NCBI GenBank assembly: GCA_014925825.1
Contig: JACGCK010000076.1
Coordinates: 151,939-215,938 of the forward strand
Length of the DNA stretch: 64,000 nucleotides
Reading direction: 5' to 3'
From: Pholiota molesta
Lineage: Eukaryota; Basidiomycota; Agaricomycetes; Agaricales; Strophariaceae
In this document: positions 56,908 through 64,000 of the stretch, piece after piece
How the letters are laid out: each line of letters begins with the position of its first letter
Position numbering within the stretch: the first letter of the stretch is position 1
Translations under genes and position numbers: made by a program
Notes under the pieces: generated by a model
Database searches by the model: none
Told to the model about the DNA's origin: nothing
The model's input: only the letters and a program-made list of their open reading frames with translations

Positions 56908-59356
56908 ATGGAATCCTTGGCTAGCGAACCAACCTTAGAAAGTCCTGCCAATGAGGGTAAGTTGATATTCATTGGTTGATATAACTTGCTCGTATGAAGA
57001 TAAACACCTGGACACTATAGATCGGAGTGCCTCTTCTGCAAGCGCCCAAGATCAAACACTGTTGAGAGCCTTGCAAGACCTTATCGTACGTGTGATGGAC
57101 CCGAAGCAAACGAACGGTATGTCAGTGATGGACTACTGACACCAACCAAAATCTGAGCATTGGTTTGCTCACGCAGATACGAATCTGATACCTTCGGGAC
57201 CCGAGGCGGAAAAGCTGATCATCGCACTGCAGGAATTTATTTCCGGCATCATTTTGGGCTCTCGATCCAAGGCCCCTAATACTAAAATTGAAGTGGATTT
57301 GCCGGAAGGTACGTGCCAACAACTTATAAAACGCACCGTACTAATGCAGTTTGCCGTACAGAGGACAAAGAACTTCGGAGGAGCGATCTCGAAGACGACG
57401 AATTCCCAGATGGCGAATCTGTTCTCGTCGGCCATGGAGGGAGTGCATATGATGGTACGGCCCACATTAATGATCTGCGAGTCATCGTGTTGATAAACAT
57501 TGTCTTCCAGAGGAAAACAAACTTCAGACGAATGCTCTCGAAGATAATCAACTTCAGGGTGGTGGTAATGATGACAATGACAGTAAAAGAGGTATGCCAT
57601 ATTTATAACTGGAGTATTACGAAGGGCTTATGCAGGGCTTATTGTTTGTCATGCTGTTTCGTTATAGAAGTCGAAATATTCATCGAGGCTCCCTCTAGAC
57701 CACCCAGCGATGTAGGCTGGAATGATAATACAACGTATCCAGGTATAAAATTACAAGTTGTTCTCAAAAATTCACCGTGTTTGAATCATATCATCGACAT
57801 TTGCAGGTGCTTTGCCGAGACTTGGACCAGAACTAACATTCGAAGAAAAGCTGCTTAGGGCACTGAGAGATCATGTCTTCAACAAGATGCCTATTCGCCT
57901 TTTATGCTTCACCCCGGTGGGATCCAGCCTCCAAATTTCCTTGTTCGAAAGGGGCGCTATCTACAAGCGCATCGCATCGGCGTTGGAGGGGAAAATTAAG
58001 AAGCACCAATTTCATCATAGAATGGAAACAGACGAAGAAGCCATCACAAGGCTGATAAACAAATACGCATCATATGCCATTCTGTCTCACACCTGGCTTC
58101 GTACAACAGCCGGTGAGGTGACCTATAGCGTTTGGAACAACGGACTATTCAATCCCGAAGACCTGGGATATAAAAAACTTGTCAATTTTTGCAAAGCTGC
58201 GTGGAAACACCGACTTATCTTCGGCTGGATGGACACCGTTTGTATCAACAAAGAAAGCAGCTCCGAGCTGGATGAATCCATTCGTTCAATGTATAACTGG
58301 TACGAGCGTGCGGCCGTGTGTGTCACCTATCTCGCGGAGACTGAGGCGCTTGAAAACATGCACCTTGACCCTTGGTTCACCCGTGGATGGACGTTGCAGG
58401 AGCTGCTCGCACCCCGTTTTATCAAATTCTACAACAGCCACTGGCAGCATCTTGTCAACCATTCCGGTAACGAGAAGTGGGATATAGGAATTACGGAACA
58501 AATCTGGCTCGCGACGACCATCTCCACGAATGAGCTTGATAATATTTACCGCGCACCTATTTCGCGCAGGATGCAATTGGCAGCGCCTCGTGAGGTGACG
58601 CGCGAAGAGGACACAGCGTACGCTCTGATGGGGATCTTCAATGTTAGCATCTCGACTGCTTATGGCGAGGGCGCTGAACGCGCATTTCTCCGCCTACTAC
58701 AAGAAATTATAGCCTCTTCTACAGATGCTTTGGACATACTCAATTGGGCGGGTGATATTCCTTTCTCGCATCTACATGGTACTTCGGCCGTTCTTCCCAC
58801 CAGCCCTAAATGGTACATCAGCCGCTCTTCAGCAACAAACCTGGCCCCAGAACGACCTATTGAGCCGTTGACACTTTCGCACCTTGGGCTACATGTCCAA
58901 GTCCTACTGATGCCTGGATTATCAATTCTGCATACAGAATTGCGACGCAATCCTATTGGTGATTACACCGCCATCGTGGATATTTCTCTGCCTAGATACT
59001 ACCGCAGGAAGATTCCGACAACCTACAATTTACTAGATAACGGGATCTCTGGTCAAGATGGTTGGAAGAACAACAAAGGACAATTTTTCCAAATGTCATT
59101 TGCGGTTTTCAATTTCGCCGGATCTCGAAACATTATATCCATTCCGAAAACATGCATTGCTTTAGTCCTAGAGTGCGACGAGCCTGCAGGCGAAGTGTCG
59201 AAATCGGGACGCTTCAACATTATTCGAACAGAGAAGCCCGTTGTGTTCGCGCTCAGCAGGGAGATCGCAAATTCCGATATGGATTATTGGTCTTGGAAGA
59301 TTCAAACGGATGAACTACGAAAACATGGCATGCAATTGACAAGCCTATATTTGTAG
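56908..59356 (+). CDS. HET-domain protein C
   Basis: Predicted 691-aa protein, exons 56908-56956, 57021-57116, 57177-57308, 57362-57454, 57511-57591, 57668-57742, 57807-59356, all introns phase 1. Exons 2 and 3 again measure 96 and 132 nt and encode LRALQDLIVRVMDPKQTN and GPEAEKLIIALQEFISG. Three further phase-1 exons (93, 81, 75 nt) encode an acidic, Asn/Gly-rich linker (DLEDDEFPDGES; GGGNDDNDSK) not shared with A or B. The HET domain has YAILSHTWL, GWMDTVCINKESSSELDESI, YLAETEALENMHLDP, RGWTLQELLAP and TREEDTAYALMGIF. It is closer to A than B in several blocks (KESS, LLAPxFIKFYNS). It lies tail-to-tail with the HDAC gene. Confidence 0.9.
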
Positions 59357-59831
59357 ACGCATCTTTAATATTGCTCGCATGTAATCTTCAATTCTAGAAG
59401 GATGTTCGAATAAGAGACGATGAGTCATTCTAACTATCGCCAGAGACATTTGCTATGATGCTTTTCAACAGCACTAGCACTCACAGTCAGCACTCACAGT
59501 TGTGTATTTGCATGAAACATTTATGTAGATTGGATTCTGAGCGGTAGTACGTTGGTACCTCGTGTCGACTTTGGATGACGAGCAAAGTTCAGCTTTTCGT
59601 ACTTCGGCGGCATACTTATAGAGGGGAGATTATCATTGCCTCTGAGTAATGGTCTATTAGTATAGGTCCAAACCCTGCACTGTGGTAATCAATAGGTTCC
59701 GAGCTGACATGCAAATGCAAATGCCTGTGACGGCGGGGCGCAAGTCTCATTGAGCAGGATCCTAAGCAATACATCGATTACAACAATTACAGATAATATA
59801 ATACACATCTACAGCCTGGCCCACTTTCGGG
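59357..59831. other. Convergent spacer between HET C and HDAC
   Basis: 3' flanks of both genes; no gene recognised. Confidence 0.5.
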
Positions 59832-61887
59832 CTACGAGTCCACAGGCATCTGCATATCCTCATCCTCGTCAACGACATCCACATCCTGCCCCGCACCACC
59901 ACCCACCCAATCCGCCTCGCCGCGCCCCGGCTCCTCCGCCGCATCCCCGCCCCGCGCATGGTCCCACCCGCCGCCCGCAGTGAAGAACCGGCGCGTGCCC
60001 TTCGCCAGCGCCGCCTGCGCCTCGGTGCCGAAATGCTCGCACCCGTCGTCGTGCACGGGCACGTCGTAGTACTTCCCCGTGAGCAGGCTCATGCGCCGCT
60101 TCGGCTCCGCATGCAGCGGCTCGCTCGGGTAGCGCTCGCGCCGCCGCGTCACGGAGGCCGCGCGCTGCGACGACGAGCCGCGGCGCCAGCTGCTGTGGTT
60201 CGTCGCGCTCGTGGAGGAGTCGTCCGAGTCCCACGACTCGCCGCCTTCGGATTCGTCGGTCGTGGTATCGCTTTCCTGGAGGTGATAGAGATATCTTGAA
60301 TGTTCTGCAATAGGATTGAGATACAATTTGTGAGCGAGGGGAAAGCGCTTACGGGCAAGCCTTTCGTCTAGCTCGTCCCTCCCTTCTTCTTCGTCCCTAC
60401 CGAATCCGAGGTGCTGTTGGACGCTCTCCCGTGGAGTATCCTGGATTTGAACAGAAGGAGCGTGCTCCAATTCTGTAAGCTGCTGTAACGCATTGGCTCT
60501 GGCGAATATGAGCGTTAACTATGGAGTATTTGGAAAACAACGCACCTAACGGCATCTAGTGACCCGTCCTTGATGTTCAAATCCTCCATGTTGTTCTCCG
60601 GCACCTCCAGCCTATATCGCGGCCCAAACCACTCAAAGTACTGGTTCCATGGAAGGACCGGATCGATTTCATTCTCGATGCCCAGCGCACATGCCGTTTC
60701 GTACGTCCAAGTCCGCGCGACGTTCTTCACCGTGTATCCGCCACCGCCGAGAAGGATCAACGGCACGTTTTGTTTTCGCAAGAACTGCACACATGAGGCA
60801 TGCCCATGCATCGTGAGATTGAAGCAGCCTAGTTTATCGCCTGCAAGCGAATCGGAACCGCACTGCAGTATCACTGCAGATGGCCGGAAGACTTCGAGTA
60901 CTTTGGTGATAACCTAACCATGTATCAGTTAGCCTGCAGAACTGAGGTAGCCTGAAACTCACCGGCTCAAAGACGCTTTTGAACGACTCGTCCGTAATTC
61001 CATCCTTCAGCGGCACGTTCACAGCATACCCTTTGCCCTTTCCGCGCCCCCGGTCCTCCTGCGTACCCGTCCCGGGGAAATATTCCCCATACTTGTGAAA
61101 ACTGCACGTCATCACGCGGTCGGTGGTGTAGAAGGCTTCCTCGACGCCATCGCCGTGGTGGCAGTCGATGTCGATATAGAGGACGCGCGGGTAGGTGCGC
61201 AGGAGCTCGAGCGTGCCGAGGACGATGTCGTTGATGTAGCAGAAGCCTGAGGCTTCGCGCTTTTTGGCGTGGTGCAGCCCGCCGGCCCAGTTGATGGCGA
61301 TGTCGGCGGCGCCAGATGCTATCTGGTTTGCCGCACCTGCAAATGAGGCTAGTTCGCAAGACTGTTTCACATTCAGAGAATTCACAACGCACCAATAGAC
61401 CCTCCCGCAGATATCGAGCAGAATTCAAAGACACCTTCGAACGCCGGATTGTCTTCTCCTACCAGGACTGCAAGGTCGACGTCAAATCAACATACACATC
61501 AACAGAAGGGAAACGTACATCTCGTGCCCTGATAAGTAAGTCTCTCCGCCGTCTCTGGGGTGACGCTGTGCAGAAAATTGACATATTCGTCGGTGTGGAA
61601 CGAGCTCATGATCTCCGGCGTCGCTCGTTTCGGGCGCTGTTTCGATGTTCCCGTCAGCTCTGTCCTGCCGGGCTCTGCATACGGACGCACCAAGACATGC
61701 ATTTTGTCGAGCATCCCATAGGCCGTCACCAGATCGTGCGTAACGCGTATGCGGTGTGGCTTCATCGGGTGTCCGAGCCCGTAGGTGTATGCCCCGACGT
61801 CGGCTGTGTGTTTGGTCAGAACTTGAGCACTGCGCAAGGGTTTGTGGACGAACTGTCGTAGTAATAGGCCACTTTTCTGTTGGACAT
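59832..61887 (-). CDS. Class I histone deacetylase, Hos2/Rpd3-type
   Basis: Predicted 584-aa zinc-dependent lysine deacetylase. Exons: 61887-61854, 61803-61519, 61467-61393, 61336-60963, 60913-60546, 60498-60353, 60304-59832. Motifs in order: [52 protein letters not shown] (active-site His pair, about 153-154), [15 protein letters not shown] (zinc ligands about Asp189 and His191), [11 protein letters not shown] (third ligand Asp) and GGGGYT (catalytic Tyr). After the domain, [17 protein letters not shown] suggests the Hos2 branch rather than Rpd3. The last ~150 residues are acidic and Ser-rich with a basic RRRERYPSE segment, longer than yeast Hos2. Hos2-type enzymes act in the Set3C complex, deacetylating H3/H4 tails at transcribed genes. 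A 34-nt first exon encodes the start. Confidence 0.93.
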
Positions 61888-64000
61888 GGTTGCTGGCCGT
61901 GTTCACGGCGAACAAAAGACGATGGTGGCGAGAGAGTTCAAGTTGATCGATGCTGCCCTATGCTGCCCTCATTGGAGAAAAGGTGTCACATGCCAAATGA
62001 TGACTCCGGACCGGAGCACCGCCCTTGAGTGACAATCGAGCAACATCCTTCGAGTTAAGACTACTCTACCTTGCAAGGATGCACTCGGAGGCCTGTCCGC
62101 GACCCGTCCTCCGTTCCGTCTACTTCATCTTCCCGCCCCGGAGTTGTCTCACTACCACTCACTGCCATTCCGACGCGTGGGAACACATCTCATGCGCGTC
62201 ACTGAAGCTTCCGCGTACCTCCTACCCAGCGACATCACACATCCAGAGCACATCGCCGCCGCCGCAAGTCCAACGCCGTTGGAAAGTCCCAGTCCATCGC
62301 CAACGTCGCCGCCCTCGCATCCCATACGTCGTACATATACACACGCCGACCAGCAACACCTCCAGAGCGGCATACACACATTACCACGATGAATGCACGA
62401 CGAACGGAACCGGGTGGATCTGCATGAGTCGTGGCCTATCTGGCGAGCGTCCGACGTTCAGATCGCCCGCATCATCGTCCATGGGCACCACCGCGCGCCG
62501 AACCCAAGCAGCCGGCGTGGCTTGGACGACACCGACGCGGCTTGCCAGGGGTAGGGGATCACAGCACTGGTGCACAGCTGCGGAACAACGTCATTGAGCG
62601 CTGAACTACCAGCAGCGTCGAACCACAGCGCCAAACGGAACGCGCGAGGAGGCAATCTGGACAAGCTCGGCGCACATCGGCGAGCGTCAGCTCGTACGTA
62701 GTCCATGGGCACCACAGCGCGCAGGAGCCAAGCTATGGACAGCGCCCAGTGCCCAGGTGTGTAGATATCATCCCATGTCTCCTCAGCGACGCGCTTATTA
62801 GCAGTTAGTTAGGCAACGACGCGACGACAGAGAACGACATGGGCGATGCACAACACGTACACTAGACCACCACAGGAAGACGACGCTGGGATACAGGATG
62901 CGCATGGCTTGGACGACAACGACGCGGCTCGTGGGGACGAGAGCACCGGTGCGCACCTACGAGCAGCACACAGCGCTCAACTTATCAGCAGACTCTAGCG
63001 CAGCGTACAAAGGATCGGACCGAAACACATGGGCCGGATCGCACGGATAGGCTGAGAGCAAGGCAGGATGGTCCATGGTCCATGGGCACCACGGTGCGCA
63101 GCATCCAACAAGTGCAGACAGCGCGCAGCACACTGGTGTGTAAATCTCATCTCATCTCCCCGACTCTCAGCGTCGCGCTGACAGCGATGAGCTAGGCAAC
63201 ACCGCAGCACCGCGAGACACAGAGAACGGCATGCAAAATGCGCAATACGTACACCAGAGCACCACTAGACGACGACGGCGACGCTGGGATACGGGATGCC
63301 GACTCACGGCGTGGTTTAAACGACAACGGCTCGACTCGCGAGGGCGTTGGGAATGAGAGCGCCGATGCGTACGAGCAAACGCCACTCGGCGCTCAACTTA
63401 CCACTCCAGAGTGGCATACAAACCACAGCGAAGACGAAACGCGCGAGCAAGATATCTGGACGAGACGGCCGCACGTCTGGCAAGCATCCGACTTCAGATC
63501 GTACGGATCGTGGTGGTCCATGGGCACTACAGCGCGTAGGAACCACGCAGCGCCCAGGTATGTGCATCTCCACTCATCTCCTCTCCGCTCAGCATTATGC
63601 GCACAGCACTAAGCTAGGCAGCACGGCGGCGCAGCAACGACACGTGCAACAGGGAACGGCAAGGGCGAGCCGCGGGATCTCTGGGAGTTACGGGCAAGAC
63701 TGTGACACACGGCAGCGTCGAGCAATCGAATTACGGGTTTGCAACGCTATGAGAAGGGGTGGACAACCACCGGGTGCGGAACGGCGACGAGGAAGGCGAT
63801 CTGCGAGGGAGGGCGTCAGTGAGTGCGGCGCTGATTCGACCGTACAGGAACTACTCACATTTATCGGCCTGAAGTCGATGTGCGCCACCTTTGCGCCCCA
63901 TACAAGCGAATGCGCGGAGGACCTGCGAAATGGGTCTCGCCCATGAACGACGGCGCGAACAGCTCGGTGCCATATCTGAACAGCCGCCCATCTGTTCCCC
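61888..64000. other. GC-rich repeat region, no gene recognised
   Basis: Upstream of the HDAC gene to the window end. Open frames here overlap on both strands and reflect composition. Diverged tandem units occupy about 62,440-63,660 (listed separately). Confidence 0.5.
62440..63660. repeat. Diverged tandem repeat units, about 0.2-0.45 kb each
   Basis: A GTCCATGGGCACCAC-type motif recurs at about 62,477, 62,701, 63,079 and 63,516, each followed by GCGCG- or GTGCG-rich sequence. Another block beginning AGAGAACG(A/G)CATG recurs at 62,829 and 63,221. After it come ACGTACAC(T/C)AGA and CGACGCTGGGATAC in both places. Spacing varies from 224 to 437, so units have been shortened or interrupted. Confidence 0.6.

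Noticed and set aside
59869..60299. Arg/Ala-rich frames on both strands
   Set aside because: Overlap the acidic, Ser-rich C-terminal exon of the HDAC gene; composition only.
62025..63946. Several 70-200 codon open frames in the last 2 kb
   Set aside because: They overlap on both strands, share repeated DNA and show no domain, start context or splice pattern.
1..64000. tRNA, rRNA, CRISPR, operons, ribosome binding sites
   Set aside because: No tRNA A/B-box pair was recognised by eye, no rRNA, and the genome is eukaryotic with spliced genes; a tRNAscan run would be decisive.

Overview
The window looks like genomic DNA from a filamentous basidiomycete, most likely a wood- or litter-decaying agaricomycete. 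The evidence is dense short introns (about 45-70 bases, GT-AG with a few GC-AG), a class I hydrophobin, a CE15 glucuronoyl esterase, a GH16 glucanase, a P450, several HET-domain genes and basidiomycete-type mobile elements. The species cannot be named from this sequence. All exon models were built by hand from splice sites, frame continuity and comparison between paralogues inside the window.

Layout. 0-4 kb: a decayed tyrosine-recombinase element. 4-15 kb: two paralogous MFS sugar transporters (hxt1 minus strand, hxt2 plus strand) on either side of a Pho80/PCL-like cyclin gene. 15.4-17.7 kb: HET-domain gene A (minus). 19-21.7 kb: a P450 gene preceded by the 3' relic of a second copy. 22-26.4 kb: a secreted or wall group with a GPI-type GH16, a class I hydrophobin and CE15. 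28.2-33.1 kb: a conserved protein that may be LAMTOR1/Ragulator-like, and a two-finger GATA factor. 36.6-40 kb: Lunapark and a coiled-coil protein. 41.8-47.7 kb: a tandem pair of P-loop kinase genes, the second split by a 2.1-kb DNA transposon with ~400-bp inverted repeats, followed by a single-pass membrane protein. 49.7-52.3 kb: two small eight-cysteine secreted proteins flanking a second single-pass membrane protein. 54.2-61.9 kb: HET genes B and C, a relic of a histone deacetylase (HDAC) gene between them, then an intact class I HDAC. 62-64 kb: diverged GC-rich repeats.

The theme is local duplication and decay. hxt1/hxt2, HET A/B/C with the HDAC relic, P450 with its relic, kinase copies 1/2 with a relic of the membrane-protein tail, and the two cysteine-rich secreted proteins are all paralogous pairs or triplets within 60 kb. 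The most notable element is the long-TIR transposon at 43,729-45,854. It carries a frameshifted integrase-type (DDE) transposase gene and sits in the last exon of the second kinase gene, with a short target-site duplication.

The cell biology is mixed rather than one pathway: sugar uptake, plant-wall and glucan breakdown, hyphal surface hydrophobicity, possible self/non-self recognition (HET) and housekeeping (HDAC, Lunapark). No tRNA, rRNA or CRISPR was found by eye.
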